Shown: positions 36,956 to 45,295, numbered from the stretch's first letter. The stretch: DNA of 64,000 nucleotides from Helicobacter sp. MIT 11-5569 (GCF_000765695.2 NZ_JRPB02000001.1:186001-250000), one strand, 5' to 3'. Notes: a model not told the origin generated them from the sequence alone. Numbers and translations: made by a program.

Positions 36956-37136
36956 TGTGTTTAAGTTTATGCTAAGGCGGTTAGGCTTAAAATTCTAATG
37001 TTTGAAGTTTTATTAGAGAAGTCTTAGGATTTCTCTAATGAGTTGCAAAATAGCAATGATAAGATTTAAAACTCTATCAACCATTTAAGCACCTCCTCTC
37101 CTACACTAAAGAAAGTCTAGCAACTTAAACACACTA
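36953..37136 (-). ncRNA. Putative type I toxin mRNA with 5'-3' pairing arms
   Basis: On the minus strand a TATAAT box (37147-37142) predicts a start near 37135. The first 15 nt would then be TAGTGTGTTTAAGTT (37136-37122). The same 15 nt recur as a perfect inverted copy (36967-36953) after the small ORF. The two arms flank the peptide gene, so the 5' and 3' ends of the mRNA could base-pair. This is the long-distance interaction described for H. pylori AapA toxin mRNAs. Transcript ends are inferred, not shown. Confidence 0.5.
37013..37084 (-). CDS. 23-aa hydrophobic peptide (putative type I toxin)
   Basis: ATG 37084 is preceded by an exceptionally strong Shine-Dalgarno, AGGAGAGGAGGTG. The peptide starts MVDRVLNLIIAILQL and ends in leucines. 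It forms one amphipathic hydrophobic helix with Arg at positions 4, 18 and 21. It lies in a 235-nt gap between the Rep fragment and a YopX gene and sits inside a 15-bp inverted repeat. Size, composition and layout fit the small membrane-active toxins of type I systems; sequence similarity to a known family is not claimed. Confidence 0.5.
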   Translation of the reverse strand: MVDRVLNLIIAILQLIREILRLL

Positions 37137-37190
37137 AAAGAATTATATATAAAAACACTTTTTAAATGCTTAAAACAGCTTCCTTAGCGT

Positions 37191-37590
37191 TCATTGCAAC
37201 AACTCCTTATTTTCGTGAATATTACCGATTATCTCATAATCTTCACTTTCTATTGATTCATTGTGCATATATTCAAGAAAACCATTAAGATTGTAGATTC
37301 CATTATCTTCAACAACCTCCCACAATTCATACACCATATATTCGGCATTAAAAATAATTGTTCTAATTTTGCCCTCATAACTAACAATATCACCCTCGTG
37401 AATCTTTTTACCATTCTTATCTTTTAATCCTATCCAAAGTTCAATTTCATAATCTTCTTGATTGGTGAATAAAAAGAATTCTTCTTCGTTGCAACCCCTA
37501 TGTGTTTCTTTGCATTCGCTAAATCCTATTTGTGAATCTAACCCTATATAATGTGTTCTATCTTTAAATATTTTTAGTTTATTTCTGATA
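37191..37590 (-). pseudogene. YopX-family gene, 5'-truncated
   Basis: The conserved C-terminal half reads QEDYEIELWIGLKDKNGKKI and HEGDIVSYEG, ending DYEIIGNIHENKE, the YopX pattern seen in phage and mobile-element proteins. Upstream of about residue 25 (near position 37590) the frame has no family N terminus and enters sequence antisense to the neighbouring lipoprotein signal peptide. The intact paralogue at 43089 starts MLVKDFKFRIV. I conclude the 5' end was lost at a junction near 37590. Confidence 0.6.
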
Positions 37591-37990
37591 TAATCCACGC
37601 CTAAGTCTTTCTTTGGCTTTAGGTGGTTTGTTATTTGTTGGTTGTGGAGAAACAAATCCTATGGGTAGCAATGATTTTTTATCACAAGATAATGTTAATT
37701 TTAAAAATATTTTCCCTGCAAAAGAATCTTTTGAAAAAGACTATGAAAAAATTGCTAATGAATGTTCTTATATTAACTATGTCGCAAAAGGTAGCAAAGG
37801 TATTCCAAGCAATAATGATTATATGTCCGAACTTTTAAAGGGTGGTGGGAAATATAAAAAAGAATTAAAAATATTTGAAAATTGTTCTGCTTTGCAAAAG
37901 TTTTTATACAAAAATGGCTATACAGATAAAGAATATCCTTTCTATAATGAAAATAAAAAATATGAAGATAAATTTGGTAAGCTTATGTAG
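37589..37990 (+). pseudogene. Lipoprotein gene lacking its start
   Basis: The open frame contains LSLALGGLLFVGCGETNP, a lipoprotein signal peptide with lipobox FVGC, followed by about 115 residues with KEDY-rich text (EKDYEKIANECSYINYVAK). No ATG or GTG precedes the signal peptide in frame; an in-frame TGA at 37586 closes it. Only TTG 37613 is available, without a ribosome-binding site. The gene meets the truncated YopX gene head to head, so both lost their 5' ends at one junction. Confidence 0.55.
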
Positions 37991-38042
37991 TATTCTTAGA
38001 ATACACAAATTTGAGTAATAATATAAAATATGGAAATTAAGA

Positions 38043-38495
38043 GTGTATATTTTATCAAGAGCTAAAATCAAGTTTCATCACTTCAAGAATAAAATCAAAG
38101 CATTAAGTGCTAAAGATATATTTAAAGGTAGCATTAAAGGCACATTTACTCTCTATAAATCTATTGAGGGATTATTGGTTTGCATTGTTGTTGGTATGCT
38201 TCTTTATTATAATATTATCAATATAGAGGATATAATAGCTTTTGTAATTATGTTTGCAGTGCTTAAATTTTTATTTGGTCTTTTAAAGATTTTGCTCTTT
38301 GTTGTCTTATCATTTTTATTTAGCAGAGAGCTTGTTTCTTGGTTTATCAATCTAAAATTAACTAGAATATTCAGCGTTATTCTTTTTGATTTATTGCCAA
38401 TTTTTCTTGCTACAATGACTATCCTTAGTTTTGGAGGGAGATTGGAAAAACTTGCAAAATGGATTTCTTCATTATGGTTTTTTAATATTTTTTGA
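38043..38495 (+). CDS. Hypothetical membrane protein, about four helices
   Basis: A 150-aa protein starting at GTG 38043 after AATTAAGA. Hydrophobic stretches at about residues 43-57, 63-97, 108-125 and 128-150 predict four membrane segments. It is basic at the N terminus (RAKIKFHHFKNKIK). I do not recognise it. VirB6 was considered, but that protein is about 300 residues with five or more helices. Confidence 0.5.
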   Translation: MYILSRAKIKFHHFKNKIKALSAKDIFKGSIKGTFTLYKSIEGLLVCIVVGMLLYYNIINIEDIIAFVIMFAVLKFLFGLLKILLFVVLSFLFSRELVSWFINLKLTRIFSVILFDLLPIFLATMTILSFGGRLEKLAKWISSLWFFNIF

Positions 38496-38723
38496 TTTTT
38501 TACGAAAAACAATTCTCAAGCAAATAATTCCTTTAACACTTAGAGGGATTCTTCCCTCACCACCTTGCTTATACGATTCTACTTCTTCGCATTTATATAT
38601 TTTCTGCCGTGTTTAGAATCTTTAAGATTTAATCTATTTTTAATTTAAAAAGATTATACTTACGAAATATTTATGTGGGGTGTTAGCGCGTTATTTAATT
38701 GCAGGCTGATGACCCCCATAACT

Positions 38724-39431
38724 CTACTTCTTATACAAACTAAAATAGAAATTTCCCTTGTAATTGATAATGAAATTGTTTTCTAAATTTTTATAACAGA
38801 ATTTTTCTTTTGAATGGCTCTCATTGCTTTTTTCTTGCAGTTTTTCTTCCAAATATAAACAAAACTTCATCTTTTCGGTTTTACTATTAGGAAAATTATT
38901 TTTGTAGGCTATTGCTCCTATTAAAATATCTACGATTTGGATAAAAGTTGATGATTCACTTTCTAACATAGAAGCATTAAAGACTTGTGGCATTTTACAA
39001 ATAGTTTTTTCAAAACTGCTAGGAATAGAGTTGGGTTTTGATAAATAATCCGCCAATACGCATACTTTTTCATTTGGCATACTGCAATTTTCTTTAATGT
39101 GTTGTTTTAGGAAATTCATTTGCAGTTCCCAAATTGTTGTTTCATTTTTGACAATCTTTGTTTTACTGATGAAAAACGCATAAAAATTAAATCCTCGATG
39201 CTCAAAGCAAACATTAATGAGTTCCTTGTAGAAATTAACATCTGAATAGTAACGAATTTCGTTAAATTTGAATTCCTTTTTTCTATTCCATTGTTGTTTA
39301 AGTGAATAAATTTTTTCAAGAAAACCACTCGTTTCTTTGAGTTTAAGCGCACCAAGACCAAATAATGGTTGGTTCTTGTCTCTGCTTAAAGTTCCTGTTT
39401 CATCAACAAAGAGTAAAAAATTATGTTCCAT
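38724..39431 (-). CDS. DUF3800 domain protein
   Basis: A 235-aa protein. LLFVDETGTLSRDKN at the N terminus and SSTFIQIVDILIGAIAYKNN near the C terminus are the two DUF3800 signatures (acidic residues in an RNase H-like fold). The family is common on mobile elements and near defence genes, with no settled function. The 228-nt gap on its left holds only a GAGGGA/TCCCTC hairpin (38543-38558). Confidence 0.75.
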   Translation of the reverse strand: MEHNFLLFVDETGTLSRDKNQPLFGLGALKLKETSGFLEKIYSLKQQWNRKKEFKFNEIRYYSDVNFYKELINVCFEHRGFNFYAFFISKTKIVKNETTIWELQMNFLKQHIKENCSMPNEKVCVLADYLSKPNSIPSSFEKTICKMPQVFNASMLESESSTFIQIVDILIGAIAYKNNFPNSKTEKMKFCLYLEEKLQEKSNESHSKEKFCYKNLENNFIINYKGNFYFSLYKK

Positions 39432-39509
39432 ACCTTATTGCCTCCATTTTATTTTTTATTATAGCTAAATTTTATAAGTCTTTAATTTTTCCGCTAAACC
39501 ATTTTTTTC

Positions 39510-41512
39510 TTACTTCTTCGCATTCTTAGAGATAAACTCACTACAAATCCTATAATCCTCTTTATAGCCTTTTGGCAATTCTAGTTTATGCTTCTGTGCT
39601 AGAGATTCTACAAACTTCATTTGTTTTTCACTTGGTGGCGTAGGCTTAGAATCTTTTTTAAGTAAAGTAATAAAATCAGTGCAGACTTTAAAATCCTCAT
39701 AAACTTCTTTTGGAATCTCTTTGCTCTGCTCTTTAGCTAAAGATTCTGCATATTTAATTTGATTCTCACTTGGCTTACTAGAATTAATCTTAGCAAAGTT
39801 CATTTTTTGATGGAGTGGTTTAATGAAATCAAGATAATTTAATTCTCCTTTGGTGATTAAATCTAGCACATTTTCCATTTCAGCGGTAAATTCACTTAAA
39901 GTAATCCACGATTCTTTATCCTTTAGCATCTCAATAAGATTAATCCCTTTTTGTGTAGGGATAATAATATTCTCTTTGCCTTTTTTCTCTAAAGTTACAT
40001 AGCCTTTATCTAGTAGTATTGGTAAGTAAGTTGCATAAGTGCTAGGTCTGCCTATTTTGTTTTTCTCTAGTAAAGAAATAAAATTGCTCTCTTTATAATT
40101 TGTCGGTGCTTTTTTCTTAAACTCTTGTGTTTCAAACTTTGCAATTTCTATCTCCTCATCTTTACTAAAATCAAGATTTAGAGATTGCGCTTCTTGATTC
40201 TCGCCCTCTTCTTCTATGATTTCATCTTTTTCTTTTTTCTTGCTTCCTTGCTCACCCTCTCCATTGTCTAAATCCCCAAACACTCCTTTAAATCCTTTAT
40301 ATTTGATTTTAGAGTTTTTTAAATGAAAGAGCATTGCATTAATGCTAAAGGTATAGGTTGTAATTGTATTAATGCAATCTTTTGCTTGAGAGAGAATCGT
40401 ATTTTGATAGATGAGAGTGTAGAGAGATTTAGAATCTCTTAAAAGGTCTTGTTTAATGTTAGATTCCTCTATTAGAGATTCTATTTTCTCAAAAGAATGA
40501 TAATGTGTGATTCTAATTGCTTCGTGTGCTTCTGCTTGGCTTTGCTCTCCTGCTTTATACTCTCTTTTTTGATACCATTCTTCATTTTTTAAATGTGATT
40601 CTAATTCTTCTAAAAATTCTTTAGAAATCGCATTAGAATCTGTGCGATGATAAGTGATTAAACCTTTTTCAAATAAGGCTTGGGCGCATTGCATAACTTG
40701 ACTTGTAGAGATTCCTAAAGCTTTAGAGGCAAATTCTTGGAGTTGTGAAGTCCTAAGAGGAGCTTTTGGGCTAATTTTACTCTCTTTAGTTTCAACAGAA
40801 TAACATTTAGCAATTTTTGGAAGCTTATCTATGAGATTTAAAGCTTCGTTTTTATCATTGTAGAGATTATTATTAAGGATAGAAAATTCAATTCCATTTT
40901 TGCTAGAGAATGCTTTAATCTTATAATCTACCTTTTCTTTTAAAGGTAAAGCATTATAGGCTTCAATCTCTTTTTGTCTTTCTACAATAAAAGTTAATAC
41001 AGGCGTTTGCACTCTACCTATGCTAATATTTTCTTTGAAGATATTTTGATATTTTGGGCTTAAGATAAATCCTACAAGCTTATCTCCTACTACTCTTGCT
41101 TTCCAAGATTCAAATTCTTTTACATTGCTTTGTAAAAAGGGGATAGAATTGCTAATGCCTTTAGCGATTCCACTCTCTGTAATCTCAAAAAATTCTGCTC
41201 TTTTAATACTTTTTGGTTTTTAGACTTTACAAACTCATAGAATAAATATCCAATCGCATAACCCTCTCTATCTGGGTCGGTTGCAATATAAATATCTTTA
41301 CCCTCTGCATTCTTTAGAATCTCATAGATATAATTTTTCTTATTCTCTTTAAATTCTAAGATAGGCTCATAACTTTCTGTATCTTTAATAACTGCTTTAG
41401 AGAGTTCTTTAAAATGTCCTCCTGTGGCAAAGACTTTTGCTCCTGTGATTTTTGTAATCTTATCTATCTTGTTTGGGCTTTCAATAATGATTAAAGCGTT
41501 TTGTAGTTGCAT
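39510..41512 (-). pseudogene. topA: Type IA DNA topoisomerase of the element, frameshifted
   Basis: The N-terminal TOPRIM part (41512 to about 41200) has ALIIESPNKIDKITKITG and IYIATDPDREGYAIGYL. Then a 1-nt shift in an A run (minus strand GTATTAAAAGAG, near 41201-41204) sends it to an early stop at 41120. In the other frame the expected RAEFFEITESGIAKGI continues through ISIGRVQTPVLTF and GLITYHRTDSNAIS, with the nucleophile Tyr, to a C terminus holding two SEKQxKxxESLA-type repeats. H. pylori ICEHptfs elements also carry a topA, so this fits the conjugative element. Confidence 0.85.
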
Positions 41513-41538
41513 TGTTTCTCCTTTGTGTGAAAATGTGT

Positions 41539-41544
41539 TATAAT
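41539..41544 (+). promoter_or_regulatory. Extended -10 promoter of the 28-aa peptide locus
   Basis: TGTTATAAT contains a perfect TATAAT preceded by TGN. Transcription from about 41551 would begin with ATCCAT, which pairs with ATGGAT (41565-41570) to form a 5' hairpin. Confidence 0.6.
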
Positions 41545-41585
41545 GTGTTTATCCATAAGGCTAAATGGATAAAAAAATTTGCAAA

Positions 41586-41678
41586 CTTTATGGTTGGTAA
41601 AGGCTCGGCTCTCGTTTGGGGGCTGGGCTTTTTTTTTGGCGATTTAGTTGGGAGTGCGGGAGGAAACCAACCATAAAG
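41586..41678 (+). promoter_or_regulatory. Leader helix covering the Shine-Dalgarno of the 28-aa peptide
   Basis: CTTTATGGTTGGT (41586-41598) and ACCAACCATAAAG (41666-41678) are a perfect 13-bp inverted pair in the leader. The right arm contains the first bases of the AAAGGAG ribosome-binding site, so folding would hide it. The 67-nt loop between the arms contains a G-rich stretch and nine T residues (41630-41638). Confidence 0.6.
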
Positions 41679-41687
41679 GAGTCCAAA

Positions 41688-41774
41688 ATGGAACTTCTTA
41701 GTTTAATCATTGCAGGGATTGCAGTGCTAGTAACACTTTTTAGAGAGGAAATAAGAAGCCTCTTAAAGAAGTAA
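41688..41774 (+). CDS. 28-aa hydrophobic peptide (putative type I toxin)
   Basis: ATG 41688 follows AAAGGAGTCC. The peptide starts MELLSLIIAGIAVLVTLF and ends in a charged amphipathic tail (REEIRSLLKK), one membrane helix in total. It is the only plus-strand coding feature in an otherwise minus-strand stretch. It has its own promoter, structured leader and intrinsic terminator. These traits fit a type I toxin or a small membrane peptide. A minus-strand frame across the same bases is treated as a shadow. Confidence 0.55.
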   Translation: MELLSLIIAGIAVLVTLFREEIRSLLKK

Positions 41775-41796
41775 ATCTCTGCCTCTTGCAAATTTA

Positions 41797-41830
41797 CACC
41801 GCTAAAACTTGCCACTTTAGCGGTGGTTTT
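41797..41830 (+). terminator. Intrinsic terminator of the peptide locus
   Basis: CACCGCTAAA (41797-41806) and TTTAGCGGTG (41816-41825) form a perfect 10-bp stem with a 9-nt loop, followed by GTTTT. It lies 23 nt after the peptide stop and would end a transcript of about 280 nt. Confidence 0.8.
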
Positions 41831-41841
41831 AACTAATGCTT

Positions 41842-42153
41842 TCATTCTCTCTCCTTTAAAGTATTATTGTCTTCTATAAAAACAATTTCACCTTGTGTAT
41901 CCTTTTTCATTATGCCTATAAGTTTATGGGAATTAGTTTTCTTTTGAATATTGTTATAGGGTTTCATCTGTTCTTCTTTTGTTTTCCATAATTTAGCCAA
42001 AGCCTTTTTTATTTCTACCTCTTTTTTTATAGCAGATTCTATTTTTTTATTGAGCCTATCTTTTTCACTTTGTAACTTTGATAAAGTTGCCCTTGTTGTG
42101 TTTAAAGCTGTATATAATTTGCGGTTGCTGTATATGTTGTATTTTTCTATCAT
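41842..42153 (-). CDS. Hypothetical coiled-coil protein
   Basis: A 103-aa lysine-rich protein with a heptad-like middle (ATLSKLQSEKDRLNKKIESAIKKEVEIKKALAKL is the type of content). No known domain is recognised. It belongs to the minus-strand cargo between topA and the transfer genes. A ribosome-binding site AAGGAAAA lies before ATG 42153. Confidence 0.5.
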   Translation of the reverse strand: MIEKYNIYSNRKLYTALNTTRATLSKLQSEKDRLNKKIESAIKKEVEIKKALAKLWKTKEEQMKPYNNIQKKTNSHKLIGIMKKDTQGEIVFIEDNNTLKERE

Positions 42154-42219
42154 TTATTTTTCCTTACTCTAAAAATAATCCAATAAAAAACATAAAGTTT
42201 AAACTAATAAACACTTAAT

Positions 42220-43080
42220 CTATCTTCCCCTACCCTGTTCTTTTGGTGGTTCTTGTTTCTTTGAATCTGTCTTTTTAGGAATCGCTTTAGGAAGTTGTGA
42301 TTTAGAAATTATCTTGCTTTGTTCTTGATTTAAACTCTGATTTTGACTTTGCTCCTTGGTTTGGGTTGGCTCTTTTTGTTCTTGTGATTCTAATTTGTTA
42401 TGAGCTTGAACTAATCCTTTTAGGGCTTCTTCTTGGGATATATTATAATCTTTGGCTATGTCTTTTGCAGTGGATTTAAGCGTTTCTGTTGTTGTAAATC
42501 CCATACTTGACTTAATGATTGCTTCATAATCTATTTGTGGAATCTTTTGTTGTAAGGTTTTTGGGGAGATTTTTACTTCTACTACTTCATCTTTTATGAT
42601 TGTTGTTTGATTTTCTTCTAGTGATAAATTCTGTTGGTAGGATTCAAGGGCTTTATTGGTATAAAGCTCTTGAGATTTCTTGTTTAGATTTTGGAGCGAT
42701 ATTCTTTCTTGAGGATTGATTCTCCATATTTGGCTATCATTGAATCCATAAAGGCGTCCGCTTCCCTCTTGAACTGCTGTGCTTCCCTCGCGAACTCTTC
42801 CGCTTCCTGTCTGAATTTCCTCGCTTCTTGCAATTCTCTTTCCGATAATTCCTCTAATTCTCTCAAGGAATAAAGCGGAACATTCTCGTAATGTGCTTGT
42901 TTGAGTATGGGTTCTTGTATTTGCATTTTCTATCTCCTTACTATAATCTAAACTTGCAAAAGGTGTTTTAGTATTTGGCTCTTTGATATAAAATAAATTA
43001 GGATTATTAATATCCTGCTCTATTTTAAAGCCACTTTCCTTTTCTAATTCTTTAAGCTTTAAAAGTAATTCAAAGTCCAT
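42220..43080 (-). CDS. Element protein with shared C-terminal domain; internal frame conflict
   Basis: A 286-aa frame. Residues 1-50 look genuine (MDFELLLKLKELEKESGFKI). Residues of about 52-115 (TRTHTQTSTLRECSALFL and a Gly-Ser-Arg-rich part) look unnatural, and the same DNA has a better-looking coiled-coil protein in another frame (42684-42926). From about residue 130 on it again looks real, with GFTTTETLKSTAKDIAKDYN, also present in the protein at 45905, and a Gln/Lys-rich tail ending GRGR. Two compensating shifts or truly overlapping genes are both possible. Confidence 0.45.
   Translation of the reverse strand: MDFELLLKLKELEKESGFKIEQDINNPNLFYIKEPNTKTPFASLDYSKEIENANTRTHTQTSTLRECSALFLERIRGIIGKRIARSEEIQTGSGRVREGSTAVQEGSGRLYGFNDSQIWRINPQERISLQNLNKKSQELYTNKALESYQQNLSLEENQTTIIKDEVVEVKISPKTLQQKIPQIDYEAIIKSSMGFTTTETLKSTAKDIAKDYNISQEEALKGLVQAHNKLESQEQKEPTQTKEQSQNQSLNQEQSKIISKSQLPKAIPKKTDSKKQEPPKEQGRGR
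42684..42926 (-). CDS. 80-aa coiled-coil ORF nested out of frame
   Basis: ATG 42926 has AAGGAG 8 nt upstream. The 80-residue product contains LRELEELSERELQEARKF and EEFAREAQQFKREAD, a regular charged coiled coil. It lies entirely inside the 286-aa frame in another reading frame. Its composition is more protein-like than the host frame over the same bases. It could be a true overlapping gene or a segment of the host protein that was shifted by indels. Confidence 0.5.
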   Translation of the reverse strand: MQIQEPILKQAHYENVPLYSLRELEELSERELQEARKFRQEAEEFAREAQQFKREADAFMDSMIAKYGESILKKEYRSKI

Positions 43081-43088
43081 ATTATACC

Positions 43089-43514
43089 TTAAAACTCATC
43101 TTTATTCTCGTGGGTATTGCCGATAATCTCAATAGCAAATCCTTCATCTTTAACTTCTTCAAGCGTCCAAAAATCTTTTGGAGGGTCATTAGAGTATTTC
43201 ACACTTGCAAAAGAAATAAGCTTTAATCCAAAACCAAGCTCAAAAACAACTTCACAAGTCATACTATAATCATAAAAGAGTTCTACTTTTACAATATCGC
43301 CCTCAAAGATTTTTTTACCATTCTTATCAAATAATCCTGTCCAAAGCTCAATTTCACAATCTTGTAACTCTTCTTCACTAAGTCTTGATTTAGCCTCATT
43401 CCCAACGATAAAATGAAATTTCATAGCAGGACAATCTGCATTATTACAATTACAATACTCGCCTTTTTCATTAGGTTTTGGCACGATTCTAAACTTAAAG
43501 TCTTTTACTAACAT
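43089..43514 (-). CDS. YopX-family protein
   Basis: A 141-aa protein. It starts MLVKDFKFRIVPKPNEKGEY, continues with QDCEIELWTGLFDKNGKKIF and EGDIVKV, and ends AIEIIGNTHENKDEF, the complete YopX pattern. I choose ATG 43514 because AAGGAG is 7 nt upstream and the N terminus fits the family. A longer frame from 43598 is rejected. The family is common on phages and conjugative elements, with function unknown. Confidence 0.72.
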   Translation of the reverse strand: MLVKDFKFRIVPKPNEKGEYCNCNNADCPAMKFHFIVGNEAKSRLSEEELQDCEIELWTGLFDKNGKKIFEGDIVKVELFYDYSMTCEVVFELGFGLKLISFASVKYSNDPPKDFWTLEEVKDEGFAIEIIGNTHENKDEF

Positions 43515-43545
43515 TTTGGAAACTCCTTTGTATTGTAGATATTCT

Positions 43546-44094
43546 CTACTTATTTGTAATTTTTGGTTGGTTTTTGTAAATACAAGGAGAACCTTCAAAC
43601 ATATGCTTCATATTTACTACATTACTTAGATTCCAGCTACTAATATCTTGGTTAAAAGAAAGAGCGTCTTTAAACATACCGCACATATTCTCTACACTGC
43701 TTACATTCCAAGAATTTAATGGTTGATTAAACGAAATAGCTTTAGCAAACATACCTTGCATATCTTTTACATTACTAACATTCCAACCGCTAATATCTTG
43801 GTTAAAAGAAAAAGCTTCAACAAACATATGGCTCATACTTTCCACTTTACTTACATTCCAATTACTAATATCTTGATTGAAATTTTTAGCGTTATGAAAC
43901 ATAAAATTCATATCTTTTACTTTGCTTGTATCCCAACTTTCAATTCCTCTAAAATCTGTGCGCTCACTTTTAAAGAATAAAAAACTCATATCATCAATTA
44001 AAGAAGTATTAATATCTCCTAAATGGATAGATTCATTATTAACTAGCTTTTGAAGTTCATCTTTTGTTTTTGGTTTGTATTTTTGTTTTGTCAT
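43546..44094 (-). CDS. BspA-like/DUF285 repeat protein
   Basis: A 182-aa protein with four to five 25-residue repeats of the form W-N-V-S-x-V-x-x-M-x-x-M-F-x-x-A-x-x-F-N-Q-x-I-S. This is the DUF285/BspA-like surface-protein repeat also seen in Mycoplasma and Campylobacterales. No signal peptide is visible. I choose ATG 44094, after AAGGAATAGC, rather than 44124, because the upstream ATGs lie in a repetitive ATGAAA run. Confidence 0.7.
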   Translation of the reverse strand: MTKQKYKPKTKDELQKLVNNESIHLGDINTSLIDDMSFLFFKSERTDFRGIESWDTSKVKDMNFMFHNAKNFNQDISNWNVSKVESMSHMFVEAFSFNQDISGWNVSNVKDMQGMFAKAISFNQPLNSWNVSSVENMCGMFKDALSFNQDISSWNLSNVVNMKHMFEGSPCIYKNQPKITNK

Positions 44095-44123
44095 TTTGCT
44101 ATTCCTTTTCATTTTCATTTTCA

Positions 44124-44573
44124 TTATTGCCCATTTACTAAATGTTCATTTTCTGGCATATAAATTCTATTTTTCAATTCTCCTGCAACACACAAACGCC
44201 CTATTGTTTCATTTTCAATACCTATTATTTCAATTTCATTAGATTCTAATTGCTCTAAAGGAATATCCTTATAAGCTTTATAAAACTTATCTCTTATGTA
44301 AAATTTACCTGTCTTTGATTTAAATACAACTACTCCTACAAGCTTTTCATTAGGATTCTTAGGATTCTTCACTTTTACAATATCTTTTACATAGATTCTC
44401 CTCTTCTTTTTATCTATGTGTCCTGTGTTATATTCTATGTAAGGATTCATACCTTCAATGCAAATTTCATCTTCTAAATTACCATTAAACATTACGATTC
44501 CTTTATCTTCTATGAAATAATAAACCCCATCTTCCTTATCCCAAAATCTTTCTTTAAAATCTTTTATTTTCAT
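44124..44573 (-). CDS. YopX-like protein
   Basis: A 149-aa protein starting MKIKDFKERFWDKEDGVYYF, similar to the YopX N terminus. IYVKDIVKVKNPKNPNEK and SNEIEIIGIENETIG are the later family blocks. The consensus GLKDKNGKEI segment is replaced by HIDKKKRR, so it is a divergent member. It is the third YopX-type gene on the element. Confidence 0.6.
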   Translation of the reverse strand: MKIKDFKERFWDKEDGVYYFIEDKGIVMFNGNLEDEICIEGMNPYIEYNTGHIDKKKRRIYVKDIVKVKNPKNPNEKLVGVVVFKSKTGKFYIRDKFYKAYKDIPLEQLESNEIEIIGIENETIGRLCVAGELKNRIYMPENEHLVNGQ

Positions 44574-44575
44574 TT

Positions 44576-44890
44576 TTACTCCTCAATACTCTTTGCCACT
44601 TCTTTGCCTAAAAATCTTTGGCTCAATGTGTCGTAAATTAACTTCTCTTCTTGTTTTACAAGTTTTTTTTCTTCTGCTGTTTTTGGATACAAAATAAAGG
44701 TAACCAAAATAAAGTTAATATAAAAGCTAAGACCAAATTTTTGCATTTGGTCAGATATAATTTCTTCAACTACATTAAAAATATCTTTTCGGGTAATGTT
44801 TGGGTAATTTGGTATTTCGTTGATAATTATTTCTCCACCAAACCAACAAATATATTCATCTCCCTCGTGATAAAAACATTTAAATCGCAT
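44576..44890 (-). CDS. Hypothetical protein (paralogue of 46682 gene)
   Basis: A 104-aa protein. The tail NFILVTFILYPKTAEEKKLV parallels ENARITFTFYPKTAREFDYF in the 90-aa protein at 46682, and the PNITRKDIFNVVEEIISDQM region parallels PPLTKEEILNEIKDFI. The two are likely diverged duplicates. No function is known. Its start overlaps the end of the next frame upstream. Confidence 0.5.
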   Translation of the reverse strand: MRFKCFYHEGDEYICWFGGEIIINEIPNYPNITRKDIFNVVEEIISDQMQKFGLSFYINFILVTFILYPKTAEEKKLVKQEEKLIYDTLSQRFLGKEVAKSIEE

Positions 44891-45295
44891 TTTTATTCCT
44901 TATTTTCATTTGTCTTTTCCTCTTTATTGCTACTCTTATTGGCTTTACTTCATAAGCAAGACAAGAACAAGCCATTGGTTTAATGTTTTCAAGATTGATT
45001 TGATTTTGTTTTAAAATCTCTCTAGTTCTTTGGAAATATTCTCTCTTAGAGAGTGGCTTTTCTTTGGAATCTAAAAGAGTAAAAAAAGTAATTTCTTTAA
45101 TCTTTTGTTTATAAAAACTTTTAGACTATATTCACTTTCTCTTTCTATGCGTTCTACCATTTTTCTATCGTATGTCTTTGCAACTAAAACACTTAAGAGT
45201 TCATCTTTACTCTCTCCAAGCCCTGAAGCTTGTTCCAAATCTACATCATAAACAAGATAGACTTTATAGATTAGTTTAGATTTTATTTGTTTCAT
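44880..45295 (-). pseudogene. Hypothetical gene broken by a 1-nt frameshift
   Basis: From ATG 45295 the frame reads IYKVYLVYDVDLEQASGLGE and KVFINKRLK, then stops at 45071. The adjacent frame continues with KEITFFTLLDSKEKPLSKRE and CSCLAYEVKPIRVAIKRKR to a stop at 44880. The switch falls in an A run (minus strand AACAAAAGATT, near 45103-45106), where one missing A explains it. The intact product would have about 137 residues. No family recognised. Confidence 0.6.

Noticed and set aside
38043-38495. VirB6 homologue
   Set aside because: At 150 residues and about four helices, it is too short and is far from the virB operon.
41588-41845. 85-aa minus-strand ORF over the 28-aa peptide locus
   Set aside because: It crosses the leader helix and the intrinsic terminator, and its product has no protein-like features. 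The structured plus-strand unit explains the sequence.
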